Shown: positions 22,211 through 35,660, numbered from the stretch's first letter. The stretch: DNA of 64,000 nt from Eutypella sp. D-1 (GCA_023313575.1 JAJTTP010000016.1:248001-312000), one strand, 5' to 3'. Notes: generated by a model not told the origin, from the letters alone. Numbers and translations: made by a program.

Positions 22211-23966
22211 CTACAGGTCTGGCTGAAACTTTCCTCGAATTCGCTCTCCAAATAGAAAAAACACGACCGGGATTGGCACGAGCGCGAGTGAAATGAAAGC
22301 CAATAAACTGTTTCCCCAGCCGAGCCCCAGGACATTGTACATCTCCAGGGCGCCGAGCGGCAGGAAGGCGGCGAGGACCGACCGCAGGACCGCTATCGCC
22401 GCCGTCACGGAAGCCGCGTATATGGGGTAGGTGTCGAGGAGGTAATTCTGTATTGCCAACTGGCGTTTAGGTGTTACTTATAATCACCGACTAGGCTGAA
22501 TTGAACAACATACATTCACGCCCATGAGACCTGTACTGAAAATGAGTACGCCCAGCATGGGCACGATCCAGTGTACACCCTTATCGGTGGTCCAACCGTA
22601 GATAAAAAGGCCAGTTGGCAAAGCCAGACCGCTGGGGAGAGTGACAAGCGGCGATAGTCGCACTTCGGGTTTGTGGCTGAACCCCTTGGCCTGGTTTCGC
22701 TTAACAATAAAGTCCGTGATTTGGCCGAAGCCTATGACGCCAGTAAACAGGCCTACGCCAGAGGGTATAAATGTGAGCCCGCTGGAGCCCTCATCGAAGC
22801 CGTACTGTTCTTGGTAAACAAATGTGAACGTGCTTATCAAGAGGTAGAGTGTCGCATAAATGATAGCAATATAGATGGCATTGAGGGTCACGATGGGTGT
22901 GATTAAGAGTAGCTTGAAGGGGCGGACGATCGCTCGTTTGAAGTTTTCCCGTGGGCTGATCTGGCCGGTGATCTTGCTGTACAGATTCGGGTTTCCGGTT
23001 TGCTTGCGTAGTCGGCGAGTTTTGCGTTCTAGGAGGACTGGAGCGTATGTCTCTTTCAATAATATGAACGAAACCGGAACAAATATGCCAGACTTCATAT
23101 ATTAGCATTACGGCATGTGATGTTCGTCGTTATCACTTAACCCCGCGGACAGGAACTTACTATGATGAGCAACAGCCAGTATACCCAACGCCATCCAGCG
23201 GCTCTGGTGAGATATCCACCAGCTATGGGTCCTACTATTGGACCTAGAAGTGGACCTAACGCCCAGATCGATATAGCACGCCCTCGCTTCTCGAGCGGGA
23301 CTATATCGATGATGCTTCCACTTCCGATGGCCAAGGGGACGGATCCAGCAAGTCCCATCAGAAGTCTGAACGCCAGCATCATGCCGATGCCATTGCTAAC
23401 AGAAGTACCAGCGGTAAAAATGGCGAAAAGTATATTGCCGCATATATAGAGTGGTCGACGGCCATAGATCTCACTAAGCGGAGCTACGATGAGAGGTCCA
23501 AAGGCAAAGCCCAGGACGTATATTGACACTAGGAAGGTGGCTGTTACTGATGAGGTGCTGTTGAACTCGCGCATTATAATTGGAACGGCCGGAGCAAACA
23601 TGGATGACCCAAGCGGACTTTCGTCTTATCAGTGTAATTCATCTGCAAGCGATGCGAAGGCGGGAAGACGTACGTGACAATCGTAAGCAAGGCTAGTATC
23701 GCGACGTTAAGCATTTGTGTAGATTCCGGCCAGTTCTTAGGGTTTTCTTGGTCATCGGGCCCATCCCAATCCACGGCATTTGGGTCTATCTCATTGTTGG
23801 GCTCTTGCTTAGGCAGAGGAGCCGCACCGTTTGTATCGGAACCATGTTGCAGGGTTGAATCATGGAGGTCAGATCCTGTATTTTTCGAAGATGTTGCGTC
23901 TTCGAATTCTCGCTTATCACCGTGCTCCTCCGTGGCTTCCAGACTTCGTGTTCTTCGTGCGTCCAT
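22211..23966 (-). CDS. MFS transporter, DHA1 drug:H+ antiporter family
   Basis: Four exons on the minus strand: 23966-23674, 23617-23161, 23092-22514, 22459-22211, encoding 525 aa. The introns are 54-69 nt with GT donors and AG acceptors. An acidic cytoplasmic N-terminus of about 80 aa ends in DQENPKNWP, typical of fungal DHA1 proteins. Twelve membrane segments follow. Motif A appears as [14 protein letters not shown] between helices 2 and 3, and motif C as [14 protein letters not shown] in helix 5, the antiporter signature. [12 protein letters not shown] at the start of the central loop is also family-typical. The protein should reside in the plasma membrane and export small hydrophobic compounds or metabolites. 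It is not part of an obvious biosynthetic cluster. The exon joins are inferred from frame and family fit. Confidence 0.9.
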
Positions 23967-24965
23967 GACTAAATAAATGTAAAACTCTAAAGAATACTAG
24001 AAGGTATCATGGGCGTAATTACTTAACAAGACTCGGAGCGGTGCCAAGTTAGGGAACTGAGCGTCGTTGGTCGTTTTATGGCGAATAGAAAGCCGGGGTT
24101 GGGGCGGATTTCGGGGTTTCCAGGATCGTAAGCCGCTTAGCTAGAAACGTCAGCAAGGCATGCTTAAATGCTACGCCGTCCGCTGAACTGAATAGACGAC
24201 AATTTTGAGGTCACCTTTCACATTTCCACTCGATTGTCGCCCAGTAAGGGAGTCCGCGAGAAGCCAGGTCGTGGAACGTGACTCAGGTAGCTACAATAGG
24301 GGTCCAGTTACGAGGAATAATGGGGCCACCATCGTGTGTAATTCAACCGTAAACTGTATTTAAGTGTATACAGAAGTTATTCCTAACGTCCGTATTGTCT
24401 AAACGGATGTTGATACTTGTGGAAGATGCTTTCTAGACGTCCATTCGAGGCCTTCAAAAAAGATTGAATAGTACTTTGCTCAGATCGCAGACGACTGTTC
24501 TTTGGGTGGGAGATTTCATTGAGCATCTGGAAGTAGCCTTAGAAGTAGGCCAAGTTGTGCCTCCTTTGGATAATCTATATCCACCCTTTCCGCTACTTAA
24601 TGAGACATGTTCAGACAAGTGCAGAAGCAGCGATCGAATACCGCCATCGCATTCAGCACCAAACGTATACTTGCCAGCTGAACGGACATATATGATCGTC
24701 ATCCACACCGCCACAAGGCAATTCAATAGTTGCTATGCTGTGTACCTAGGAGGGCGTGAGGGAGCATGTTTCCAGTGCTCGATGAAAAGAGCGAGATCCG
24801 TCAAATGGTGGACTTGATTGGTCATAAATGAGTAAAGATGTAAATATCTCTTTCCTGCCTCATGAGGAAGACATATCGCCCCAAGATACAGTAACTGTTC
24901 GAAATTTGTATGGCGGAGCTGTTGAACTATTAATTGCTACAAGGTCAATGCGGTATCAAATACAG
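23967..24965. other. intergenic region
   Basis: No supported gene. Frames at 24464-24817 (+) and 24454-24726 (-) overlap each other and resemble nothing I recognise. The first 300 bases probably hold the transporter promoter. Confidence 0.5.
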
Positions 24966-25270
24966 TGTAACAAGGGCTAGTATCTAGGGCTTGGATATAA
25001 ATCAGAACAACTAATAATTCTTCCTGGGTCACGAGGGCCTTAGGTCTTCTCCTCTCGATCAATCTGGTGGGAGATCTAGGTCCTATATATACACGTCTGA
25101 TGGCTGGTACGTACCGCTATTAAGTATTCTGTTATAGCCGTCCTAACCGCCATATAGGTCGTTGGTGGTCATCTGCACTCTAATGCCTTCCGTTTGCAGC
25201 CATAACTGCAGACACGCTGCATGATTCCAAATACCATACATTTGCCAAGATCTTATCAAACCGTGTGACA
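24966..25270 (-). mobile_element. solo LTR, copy 2 (305 bp), inverted relative to copy 1
   Basis: Reads TGTAACAAGG at the left and CCGTGTGACA at the right. It is the reverse complement of the LTR at 9535-9841 over its full length with scattered, mainly transition, differences. The 5-bp target duplication TACAG is intact on both sides (24961-24965 and 25271-25275). Confidence 0.9.
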
Positions 25271-26660
25271 TACAGGCACCTTGATTGCTGTCAACCCCAT
25301 TCAAGTTATACAAACGGAAACACAATCTAGGAATCGCCGTGGTGAGTTGACGGCACGGTAATTACAATATTTGGCACTCTGCCATGGGCCATGTCACGGG
25401 ATGGTCAATATCGTATCGTCGCCAATCAAGTAGGTATGTAGCTAAATTGCTTAAGCTATTATGTTTGCTGTCTTGATAATTACTTGACTTAATGGTCCTC
25501 TGTCTCTGTGAAACAGTCGGGAGTATGCTCAAACTGCGCAACGGGCCTTAACTACTCACTTTTGATACGTTACCGGAAAATATCGCATCAAGGGAAGATA
25601 CACACCTCCTACTATTTGCACACGGCACAACAAGAGAAAGTCTACTATGAGCTACCGCAGGGGATAAATCCACTGCGAAGATCTAAAGCCGACCCCCGTG
25701 GTGTGTTGAAGTTCAGTGTCAAGACTAAGACATCGTCACATGTATGTAAGGGACATCTTCCTCCCACCTTTCTAGAGTAACTGAACCTTCAAGTCAATCA
25801 AGTCATATACTCCATTTCAACATGGTGGCCGATCTTGAGTATATCCCAGCTGATGTGGGGCAAGCCGGGCATTTAGCGCTTTAAATCTGGGTAGACTTTG
25901 GTTCTATCAGATACTACTACTAACTTACAACTTCGTACTCAGACGCGTTATCATTAATTAGCAGGGCCCAGTCCTACCACTAGGAGTTACTCAGTTTCAC
26001 AGAGTAGGATATCAACACGAACTTAAGCGTGATACAAGGTTTAGAATAATGCTTCGATTACTCGCCATTGCGAACATCAGCCCTTCTATGTCTCGATGAG
26101 TTTACTTCTACTTCATGCTCATTCACCACATCGGCTCGGTGCCCGAATGGCCCAGCTACCCTATTACCCTACCTTCACAAGCACACATGAATCTGGGAAA
26201 CTCATCTGAGAACCTTTCCGACACTACCAGATTTCAAGGAACTTTCGAAACACCGACCCCGTCCGCTTCGCTGTTTTCCCCGTGGTATTAAATCATGATT
26301 GCAGGTTCCGCGGGATAGGTGTAGACGCAAGGGTGGGGGATCCTACGTAGTTTACCATGGATTCTCCATGTGTATGCAGCAGCACGTATCCTTTCACTAA
26401 CGAAGTGAGAACAAGGTGTAGTTAAACCAGATGATTAGGCAAATGTCCCTCAGCAACGGGGAGTCAGTATTTCTTCCGAATTTGATGAGTACCAAAACGA
26501 GTTTCAGTAGGAAGCACAAGAATGTATTTAGAAATCCATAAAAGGGGCAGTCTCCACAAATTAACGGGGCCTAAACTACTACTAGAGTTTAGTTATCATT
26601 GCCTCCAGTTCTCCTCTACCTTAACAATCGGTTATCATAAGCCTTTCCTCTTTTTATTTC
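25271..26660. other. intergenic region
   Basis: No supported gene. One 90-codon frame (25508-25780, +) has no recognisable features. The region ends at the retrotransposon's target-site duplication ATTTC (26656-26660). Confidence 0.5.
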
Positions 26661-26861
26661 TGTTGGTTGTTAGTGGTCATTGGTATAGACCTATATACCA
26701 GTAAGATATACCTATGTACTTATCTCCCGTTTATATAAAGATACGGGCTTTACCCGTATCCTTTTTAAATAAATAAATAAACCTTAAACCAGAATATAAC
26801 ACCAGTTTTATTATTTTTTATTTTATTATTATCTGTTTTTTTACATACGTATTTATTAATA
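26661..26861 (+). repeat. left LTR
   Basis: Its outer half is almost unmutated (it starts TGTTGGTTGTTAG) while its inner end shows RIP changes (TTTATTAATA where the right LTR has CCTACCAACA). It contains a hairpin-like GATACGGGCTTTACCCGTATC near 26740, also present in the right LTR. Confidence 0.9.
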
Positions 26862-29800
26862 TTAATTAATATTATTAAATAAATATAATAATATAAATTA
26901 ATAAAGTTAAAAAAGTTATTATTATAATAACTTAAAGATTTTTTTACGTTAATATTATTAATAAATCTTTATTATTATTTTCCCCCGTTTATTTTTATAA
27001 CAGATAATAACTTTTTTTTACTTATATTACCGTATAATAAACCTTTTTTACTTTTTTTATTATTATTATTTTTAAAACCATTTATTATATTAAATAATTA
27101 ATAATAAGCCGGATTATTATTTAAAGCTATTAAAAAATAACTTTACGGAAAAAAAAACTTTTAAATAAGGTTATAAATAAAAAATGCCGTTTAATAAAAA
27201 TATATAAATATTTTTACTTAACTTTTTAACCTTATTTTAAAACGTACGGTATTATTAATTTAAATATTTAACCCCGCGGTTATAAAATAAACGGAAATCG
27301 CCTTTTAATAAGTTATTTTTAAATAAAAGGCTATATAAATATTATTTATTTTTAATAACTTTAAAATAATTAATAACTGCCCCGATATTAACCGAATAAC
27401 GGAAAAAACGTTTAATAAATATTAAAATTATATTTAAATAGTTTCGGTTTATTTAAAAAACGGCATTAATATAACGAAACGTATATATTAAAGAAAATAA
27501 TATAAACTTTATAATTAAATTAATTAATTTTATTACTTAATAATAACTTCCGGAATAAAAATTTATTAAGCTCGAAACAGTTATAAATAAATAGTTTTAT
27601 ATGTTAATATAAAAAATATCGGTTTATAATATAAAATACGGATTAATTTATTTATAATTTTATAAATTATTTATATATTTTATTATTCGGTTCGTGACGT
27701 TTATAAAACCGTCCGGTAAACCTTAATATTAACCGTTTTAAAATAATTAATTAAAGACTTTAACGGTATAAATTATATTATATAAAATAATAACCCTGTT
27801 TATTTTATTACTTAATTTTTTACGTTAATTTTTAAAATATGTTTTTAATTAACCCTTTTTTTAATATATTTTTACCCCGGATTAATTACGTACCGATTTA
27901 AATTTTAACCCGGAACGTTTAAAACCTTATAAAATATTAAATATTTTAATAATATTTAATTATTTTTTTTTTAAAAACGGATTTCATTTTAACCTATTCC
28001 GTTTATATAATAACCTTTTCCCGCGTAAATAATATAACCTTTTTCCGGAAATATTAACTTAAAATATCCGTATTAATACTTTTATTTTCCGGGATATTTT
28101 TAATTAAAATATTTTTACGGTTATTTAATTTATCCGCCTTACTTAGGCATATTAAGTTATTTATTTTAATTTATAAAAAATAATTAATAATTTTTTAAAT
28201 AGTTATATTTAATAATAAAAAAGGATAACCGGATTATCCCTTTTTTAAAAATTTAAATTAACCCGTATATTATAAAATTTAAATAATTTAAAAAATATTA
28301 ATTTTTAACGTTATTTTCTTTTTCCCCGCCGATTATTTTAAATAAAGGACCGGGGCCCGTAAAAACTTTAAAAAGCTATAATTCCTTTTTTTAAACGGTA
28401 TTTAGGTTTACCCCGGAACTTAATTTATTATTAAACCGGATTTTTATATTTATTAATAATTAATAGGAATAAATTTATTACGTTATTTTATTAATTAATA
28501 TTTTAAATAAATTATATTTATTAACGATTATAAAATAATTTAAAAAGGTTTAAAATAAAAAGAATAATTACACGGAAAAAATTTACGATATTTTAAAAAA
28601 TAAATTCCGATTTGTTTTCGATATATATTATATTAATAGCATTTAATAAACGCAATTCCATATTAAATCTTTAATTATTTTATTAAAATATATAATATTA
28701 TATTTTTTTATAATATTTTTTATTATTTAATATTTACCGATATATATTTCGTTATAAAACGTTATTTTAATACCGAATAAAATAAAATTTAATACTATTA
28801 TAATTAAATTTTTATAACTTTTTTTAATATTAAAGTTAAAAACGCCGGTAAAAATAATTTAAAAATATTTTAAATTATGTTTAATAAACATTTTTTATAT
28901 TAAAAAATATTAAAACCCGATTTCCGAATAAAATAATAATTAATCGCCGTTATATATTAAATTTATCGTATAATCCTTTAATTTTAACATACCTTTTTCG
29001 AACTTATTATTTATTTTAAAAACATAATAAATAAGTTTTACGTTTTTATCGGTATTTATAAAATTATAAAAAAAATTAATTAATATATAATTAATAAAAA
29101 TAATAATAATAACAGCAGTAATAACGAAAATAATACTTTTTATATTAACCGTAAATATTATCGGAATAATAAAAACGGGAAATATTATTAAAAGCAAAAG
29201 ACCGACAGGTAATAAAACTGTAAATATTAAATATATAAAACAAAAAAGTATTAATTTATTAAATATTTAAAACGGGAACGTAAAAAAATAAAAGCTTAAT
29301 AAAAAGTTAAAAAAATATCTTACCGTATTAATTACGCCGTTTTTCTCGTTAAATATAAAAAAAGTAAACCTATTTTAAAACCCGATAAAAAAGATATTAC
29401 GGAATATTTTAATTATTTAGATAATAATTAATACTTTACGGCCGTTTATTTATTTAATTAAATATTTTAATATTAAGTTAACCCTTTTTTAATAAATATA
29501 AAAATAAAAGATATAAATAATATTATATTTATATTAAATAAATATAATAAAAATGTTTTTTAAAAAATTATATTAAATACGGACGTTATTAAAATATTTA
29601 TTATAAAAAAAATCAATATCTTATTTTAATAAAGGAATACTTTAATTAATAATTAAAAATAAATAAAAACTGCATAAAGAAATAAACATTTATTTTAAAA
29701 ACGGACCTTTTATTAAATTTTTTAACATAATTTTTATTATTATTTTATTCGGTTAAATTAACTTTTATATAATAAAAATAAATACCTTATTTTTAATATT

Positions 29801-32597
29801 AATTAAAAATATGGACCGTTTCGGTATATATTTTAATAACGTTATTAATTAATTGGTCGGTAAAAATGGTATAATAATAAATATTATTCGGAAATAAAGG
29901 CATTTATAATTTAAATTCGATAATATTATTTACTTTACCGAAATAAAATTATGTAAAATTTATACCCGATTTAGCCATTTATTTATTAATAAATTATACG
30001 ATTTTTTAAATAAAATAAAGCATAATATCGATATCGATATTTTTAAAAAAATTAATAAATTTTATTATTATTATTAAATTAAAAATAAAATATTTTAAAG
30101 GTTTAAATTTAGCTTAAAAAATTTTAAGGTTAACTTTAATTTTAGGGTAATCGTTAATATAATATATTTAAATAAAAAACTTATCCTTTATATTATCGAC
30201 GTAATTATTAAATTTTAAGCAACACGTTTTATAAAAAATATATTAATTAAAAAGATATAAAATGTATTTAAAAAGTACTGGATCGATACGTATTTAAAAC
30301 CCCCGAATATAATTATTTATAATATTAATATAAATTTTAATAATATTAAATTCCGTAATAAAGTACGTTTTATCGGTATTATTTATTATTAAATATTAAT
30401 AAAAATATATTAATTTATTAATAAAATAAAAAAATATTATAATCTTATACATAAAGCTTATAAAATTATTACGTTTATAAATAATAATAAAAATAATTAA
30501 CGATACGGTTAATTTTAACGGTTTTATATTTATTTTTTTAATTTTTAAAGCTTCTTTTCGAATTAATATAAATTTAAAAAGTTTAAATAATATAAAAGGT
30601 TATAACAAAGGTTAAAAAAATTAAGGTATAAAAGTCGGTTTAAAACGTATTAAATATTAAAAATAGCCCGAATATATAAAAATACTTTTAAAATCTTTCC
30701 TTTTAAATAATAAAATGCTTATATATATATAAAAAAAAAAAAGCTTTTTTAAAATTATCGCGGTTATTAATAAAAACATAATAATAAATTCGAAAATAAT
30801 AAAAAACACGGTAACTTTTCGAAGTTTATACGTTAAACTTTATATTTAGCTAAAGAAAAAGTTAATAATTATTTTTAATAAAAAAATCGAAAAAATACGT
30901 GTAAATTTTTAATATATTAATATTAAAAAAAAACGATAAAATATTAATTTTTAAGCTTAAAGCAAATAAAAAAATCGTAACGTTTAAAAAGTTATTCGAA
31001 GCTTTTAACTTTAAAAAATTAAATACTTTATTCGAAAAAAGCATATTATAACCCGAGATATATAATGCCGTTAATTACCGGGGTATAATAATTTTTAAAT
31101 TAAAAATAATTTATAAAATAAAAAATAAATATATCTTATTATTATATAAAAAATTATAATTAATTATTTAAAAATACGGAAACCCCGATAAAACTTTTAT
31201 TATAATTTACATACTTATTATTTAATAAATTAAGTAACGTTTTATTTTAATAATAGCTTTTATTTTACGGTTTAAAAAAATAAAAGTTATAATATAAAAT
31301 ATTATTATAACTTATACTTAATTTAAAACGCCGATATAACGGATTATTCTTATACGATTATTTATTAAATTAAAAAATAAATACCCCGAAAAAATGTTAT
31401 TACGTATCGTTAAATTATTATATAACTTTACGGAATCGGGTATTTATTAATTTAAAACTTATTCGTAATATTATTAATAAAAATTATATATAAAATTATT
31501 AATATTTAACTTTTATTTATTAATATCGAATTTAAAACTATTCGGGATTACGGGATTTTAAATAAACGATATTTTTAATATCGGTATTATAAACTTTTTA
31601 ATTTTAAAAAACGAAGTATTTAATAAAATAAAGATTAAAGTACGGTTATAAAAAATATTAAAAAACGGATTAACTAAAGATTTTAACGGCTTATAAATTA
31701 TCGTTTATAAATATAAAGTATTTATTATATAAAAAGGATAAGCTAAAAAATTGGAATTTTTAAATTTAAAAGCATTTCCCCCGGAGTTAATAAAAAAATA
31801 CGTTAAATAATAAATACGTAAAATTTATATTTTCTTTATTTATTAATTAAAAGCCGTATTCAATTATTTTACGGCAGCATAATATGTTAAACCCGGCTTT
31901 AAAAAAGTTAAAATATTAAACGTTAAGATTAAATAATAAATAAATAATAAAAATCGCGGACTTAATTATATCGAATTAAAATTTATTAAATTAAAGTTAT
32001 ATATTTTTGTTAATAATTTATTTATTAATAATAAAAACATAAATTTATAAATCGGTTATATTATCGTTTTAAATAATAAGCTTAATATTAAAAATAATAT
32101 TAATTATTAATTATTTATTAAATATAAACGCGTTATTTATAACGTTTTAATTAATAAAATATATAAAATAATTTAAGGTTTTAACATAAGATATATTTTA
32201 TACCATATGTTAAATATTATTTTAACGCATTTATTATTTCCCCGGGTTTTATTAATTTTATATATTAACTTTTTTTTTATACTAATATTTAATATAAATA
32301 AATAATATTAATAAAAAAAGCTAATAATCGATTTAATAATATTAAAACAATTTTACGAAAATAAAAAAATTAATAATATTCGATAAATTTATAACATTTA
32401 TAATCTTACCGATATTATAACAAAAGTTATTTTTAATAAAGTTATGAAAACGTTTATCGAAAATAACCAAATTATTTTAAAACTAAAAGGATAAATAAAA
32501 CGGGAGTAATATTATTAACGTTTATTATTTAATTAATTATTTATTTATCTTTTATATTAATAACATTTCGTAATTATTTAATTACGAAAAAAAAAAA

Positions 32598-32799
32598 TAT
32601 TAATTATTAATAATTATTAATATGGACTTATATATTAATAAAATGTATTTATATACTTATCTCCCGTTTATATAAGGATACGGGCTTTGCCCGTATCCTT
32701 TTTAAATAAATAAATAAACCTTAGACCAGAATATAATACCAGTCTTACCACCTTTTATTTTGTTATTATCTTTTTCCTTTACGTACGTACCTACCAACA
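32598..32799 (+). repeat. right LTR
   Basis: The mirror image of the left LTR's mutation pattern: its inner start is mutated (TATTAATTATTAAT for TGTTGGTTGTTAGT) and its outer end is intact (CTACCAACA). Comparing the two LTRs gives the unmutated sequence at each end and shows that the changes are C-to-T and G-to-A. Confidence 0.9.
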
Positions 32800-32804
32800 A
32801 TTTC

Positions 32805-33700
32805 GCCATGCTGCTATTTACCAGATCCTTTTGCTGAAAAGGGTAAAGTTGGGTAAGGCTTTAATAGACCTACGTGGTTTTGGGTAGTGTTTTGAGCCAT
32901 GACTTGACTGGATATACGGTTTTGGTGCTAATGAACTGTGCTACGCGCAGACGTCGCCGGTTTGTAGCGAAGCCATTATCATAAAGGTCATGAATTTAAC
33001 AGAAAGCGCAGAAGGGGTAATACTTGATCGAGAAGAGCGATGCAGCCGCAATGGATACTTCTTACTGGACGCCAAGACCAGTCTCTCTTTATCTCTTATC
33101 TTGTTGTGAGCCTGTTGGCAGCTTCATCAGAAGATCAGCAAAGGCACGAGAAGAATCAGTGTTCAGGATTGGTCTCTTGGAGCGGAATTCCTATTCGCAA
33201 CCAGGGACCACGAACCGTACTTTTTAAAACTTAGGCCCTCGACATAAGCGTTACCAAAGAGACCAGTCGTAAGAAGATAGATGCGAATCATTTGGAACGC
33301 TAAAGATAGGTGCGAGGTTTGAGACTCAGCCACAAATTGCATACGCGCCACATTTACTTGAGCATTGTTTCCATTACGATATTGACTACTCGAGAATTAT
33401 GACGATTATTCAGTTTTCTCATCCATACTAGCGTATAAGCACGAGAAAGCGGAATGTAATTTCTTGTAAATAAAATGAAGACCAGTACATTAACAATAAT
33501 CGGTCAACAATAGCCATACTAGAAAACTTGATAAATCATTATCGGCTCAGCCACACCTGGTCCTCAGGAAAGAAAGTACGCCAAATAGCCCCACAATACT
33601 AGCGCCACGGCTAAATGTTATCGGCAAAATGATACTAGCTATATAAGATTAACTTAAGAGCAGAACCTTCAACAATCGCTGTAACAACTTGCCTGTTCAA
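32805..33700. other. intergenic region right of the retrotransposon
   Basis: Base composition returns to normal within a few bases of the LTR end. Short overlapping frames at 33024-33234 are not supportable as a gene. Confidence 0.5.
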
Positions 33701-33804
33701 GGTGCCATCGTATAGTGGTCAGTACGTCACGTTGTGGCTCAGCTAGCTTGAAACAGGTTCAGCAAACTACCGTGGAAACATGAGTTCGATTCTCATTGGC
33801 GCCA
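33701..33804 (+). tRNA. tRNA-His (GTG), with a 32-nt intron
   Basis: The acceptor stem pairs GGTGCCA (33701-33707) with TGGCGCC (33797-33803), with one G/T pair. The D arm has TATAGTGGTCAGTA. The anticodon stem is TCACG / CGTGG with anticodon GTG at 33734-33736. The T arm is ATGAG-TTCGATT-CTCAT. An intron at 33738-33769 follows position 37, the standard site for nuclear tRNA introns. The TATAGTGG D-arm and TTCGATTC T-arm sequences match the pol III A and B boxes. A T-run at 33806-33812 is the terminator. Confidence 0.93.
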
Positions 33805-34322
33805 TATTTTTTCAACTTTTTGTCGATTTTGGCATTCGCCGTATTCTTGCGTGTGTACGAAGTCTCTTCGGCGTTGCAGGTTTTTTCTTTTCTTTTTCTT
33901 AGTCCTGCGCGACGTGCATAATTCCATGATGGAGACCTCACGCTCTTCCGAAACGGAATGTGAGACCATAGATGCCAGTAAATGATGCCTTGTGGTGTGA
34001 TCGCACTGTCGCAACGTGCTGAGCTGAACAGTAACGATATCTCACGAAATACACCGCATGTCTTCATTATCGTCGAGTTACATGCTATAATTGAATTTTT
34101 AATTGCATCCTAGAATGACATCCCGTTCTGCCCGACTTATGGTAGCTTCATTCGGAGACCTATGTACCATACATTATACACATGCCTTCGTTAGTACCTA
34201 TTCAGTCAGACAAAACCCCCAGGACACCCTTCCAAGCCCCCCAACCCCGTTGTCAGTGTCGTATGAAAGCGCATTATCGCCAATTACACCCTCACCATCC
34301 TTTTCCACTTGCAGACGGACTC
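33805..34322. other. intergenic region
   Basis: Begins with the tRNA terminator T-run. No supported gene; the minus-strand frame at 33759-34067 overlaps the tRNA and is incidental. Confidence 0.5.
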
Positions 34323-34640
34323 CTACACAACCCGGGCCCCAGACTGCACATCAGTGCGACGGCGCTTAGTCTCCTTGACAGCCTTACCCTTGTCCATCTG
34401 CCGGCGCATCCCCTCCCCCGCCGGCGGGGCATCGGACGCGGCGTCTCCATTTTGCGACGGGGTTTTCGGATCCGCGACTTCTTCCACCTCCCGGGGACCC
34501 CGCATCTCCCGCTCAAACCGGGCACGCATGGCGTTCAGGTCCTCGGTCATGGGGGCTATATCGCGGGCATAGCGGTCATTTGCGTCGCGCTGGTTGTCGC
34601 TCAGCGCAGCCATCTGCTGGTTGAAATCGTCGTCTAACAT
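34323..34640 (-). CDS. small charged hypothetical protein, probable coiled coil
   Basis: A 105-aa single-exon frame starting at ATG 34640, just after an A-rich leader. Residues 1-50 are strongly helical and charged (NQRDANDRYARDIAPMTED...), consistent with a coiled coil. The second half is Pro/Ala/Asp-rich and ends with a basic KETKRRRT patch that could be a nuclear signal. I do not recognise a family. An in-frame ATG 25 codons upstream (34715) would add a Lys-rich extension; I preferred the downstream start because of its leader. The real gene could have further exons. Confidence 0.45.
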   Translation of the reverse strand: MLDDDFNQQMAALSDNQRDANDRYARDIAPMTEDLNAMRARFEREMRGPREVEEVADPKTPSQNGDAASDAPPAGEGMRRQMDKGKAVKETKRRRTDVQSGARVV

Positions 34641-35660
34641 TTTTTTTCTTTCTTCCCTTCCTGTTCTCTGCTCTTTTTTTTTACAACCCCACCTTCTGTC
34701 TTTCGTTTGGGTCAAGTGCGCGTGTATGCTATGTTGTGGACTTGTTGACTATGGAGCCACTACCGCCTTGTTGTTGCAAGCGATGTATGGCTGTGAGATA
34801 GGTAAGGTAGTTGTTCCGCTACGAACGTAGGTAGATCAATGTGCTCTTGGCGGCTGCTACTGGCGCTCGGAGTGATAAAACGAGTCTGGTGGATGTTAAG
34901 ATAACCTCGTTCTTTCAATTCGTATTCATAGCTTAGTATAACGTCGTTTAGGTTTTATTATTCTCTTTTTCTCTGTTGCATTGGAACGTATTTATCGCTT
35001 AACTTGGTCCGGCATATCTCGATTGCGATGTGTTAATGATCACCGTCCTTCCTACCAGGTAACACGATAGACGTCATCACTTGTGCCAATCGCCAATCGG
35101 CGTTACACATGTGCTTGTGGTAACTAGAGAATTTGCCTTCAACCTGCGACCCCTACCCATCTGCCTTACCTTACTTACCCTTACCATGTTATCACCATTC
35201 AGCTGCCGTTCTTGCTCTATGCCCTGCCTTTCCTGCATCCGATTTCGAAAATTCTAGAAAGATGCCAGTCATTTGCCATCTTGCCATACAGTAATTAGGC
35301 CCCCAAGCCCCCTAGCAATCGCTCAGACTTGTTGGTGTTTCGGTTTGCGGCACCAGCGCTTGATTACACATCTCATGGGATAGGCTTGTCCGCTAGAAGA
35401 ATGTCTTTGTCCCATCAAGTATGACTCTAGACCCAGGGCCTGGAGCCATCCTAAAATGAAGAACACGCCGAGGTTTGTCCAGCTGTGCGGTAATCACCCA
35501 CCAATACGATGAAATGTACCGGGCCTGTGATTCTTTGAAAGAACAGAAAAGCGCATAGGCCGCGTCGGTATACGCACATTATAAAGCGCCCATCATCAAT
35601 TATCATCATTACAGCCATTATCTAACCCATTTGAACGCATATTATACACATAAGTAGGTA
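34641..35660. other. intergenic region
   Basis: No gene seen. It contains pyrimidine and T-rich stretches near 34645-34680 (leader of the minus-strand gene) and repeated TTACCTTACTTACCC-like sequence near 35160. Confidence 0.5.

Larger units (their letters stand above)
26661..32799 (+). mobile_element. complete LTR retrotransposon destroyed by RIP (6139 bp)
   Basis: Direct LTRs (26661-26861 and 32598-32799) start TGTTGG and end CCAACA before mutation, and the whole is flanked by an exact 5-bp duplication ATTTC (26656-26660 and 32800-32804). The interior is extremely AT-rich. CA and TG dinucleotides are almost absent, and the surviving C and G bases lie mostly in CG, CC/GG or CT/AG contexts, the signature of CpA-directed RIP. 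Stops occur in every frame, so gag/pol cannot be read and the superfamily (Gypsy or Copia) stays open. A purine run (GAAAAAAAAAAA, 32586-32597) directly before the right LTR looks like the polypurine tract and sets the + orientation. Confidence 0.92.

Noticed and set aside
28940..31044. Open frames inside the AT-rich block
   Set aside because: They encode Ile/Asn/Lys/Phe-rich sequence produced by RIP, with no domain. They are artefacts of composition.
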